64,000 nucleotides of DNA from Anseranas semipalmata (lineage: Eukaryota; Chordata; Aves; Anseriformes; Anseranatidae). The notes beneath the pieces were generated by a model. That model ran no database searches. It had not been told where the DNA came from and worked only from the letters and a program-made list of their open reading frames with translations. The first letter of the stretch is position 1, and every line of letters starts with the position of its first letter. Positions 64,000 to 64,000 of the stretch are shown in pieces. The translations under genes were made by a program, and so were the position numbers. The stretch is from contig VXAA01004089.1 in assembly GCA_013399115.1 (NCBI GenBank), positions 397,644 to 461,643 on the forward strand, given 5' to 3'.

Positions 64000-64000
64000 G

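Larger units (their letters stand above)
63476..64000. other. Low-complexity non-coding end of window
   Basis: It holds a long pyrimidine tract, an A run near 63880 and a closing poly(A) run. No gene is visible. Confidence 0.55.

Noticed and set aside
1..64000. CRISPR arrays, tRNA or rRNA genes, bacterial operons or phage sequence
   Set aside because: No regularly spaced direct repeats, no tRNA internal promoter (GGTTCGA-type) with cloverleaf context, and no long codon-biased frames were found. The content is that of a vertebrate genome.

Overview
This window looks like non-coding DNA from a bird genome. It is AT-rich and poor in CpG, with stops crowded into all six frames. It carries several CR1 LINE retrotransposons, some ending in the octamer tails (ATTCTATG or ATTCTGTG) typical of avian CR1. 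It also holds scattered remnants that resemble the old MIR SINE, and many A/T homopolymers and microsatellites. Turtles and crocodilians also have CR1, so 'bird' is the best guess rather than a proof. The species cannot be named from the sequence.

I find no host protein-coding gene, tRNA, rRNA, CRISPR array or microbial operon that I can support. The window is either intergenic or inside a long intron. The longest open frames (about 170, 160 and 145 codons) show no recognisable domains; the longest runs through a poly(A) tract translated as phenylalanine. The only readable coding remains belong to CR1 ORF2: reverse transcriptase pieces near 61.0-61.25 kb and 61.46-61.6 kb, and an ORF2 C-terminal piece near 31.3-31.6 kb.

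Layout: 1-5 kb is plain AT-rich sequence ending in a MIR remnant. 5.4-5.8 kb is a CpG-retaining stretch that may be a conserved non-coding element. 10.8-11.3 kb holds two CR1 tails facing each other. 18 kb is a degenerate TA/TG repeat. 24.9-25.5 kb is a more GC-rich stretch with overlapping open frames of unknown origin. 27.8-27.9 kb holds an assembly gap in low-complexity DNA. 31.3-31.7 and 33.2-33.5 kb are minus-strand CR1 copies. 35.9-36.3 kb is a second candidate conserved element, followed by a 28-bp tandem duplication. 44.8-45.0 kb is another candidate element. 51.0-51.2 kb is a CR1 piece lacking its 3' end. 60.8-62.5 kb is an old CR1 interrupted by a younger CR1. 62.75-63.5 kb is the most CpG-dense stretch and carries GC-box and CCAAT sequences. 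A long pyrimidine tract and a final poly(A) run close the window.

I did not find an obviously new biological system. The best observations are the nested CR1 with a short flanking repeat, the tail-to-tail CR1 inverted repeat, a poly(A) run flanked by 10-bp direct repeats, a G-quadruplex motif, and several candidate cis-regulatory stretches that need a conservation test.
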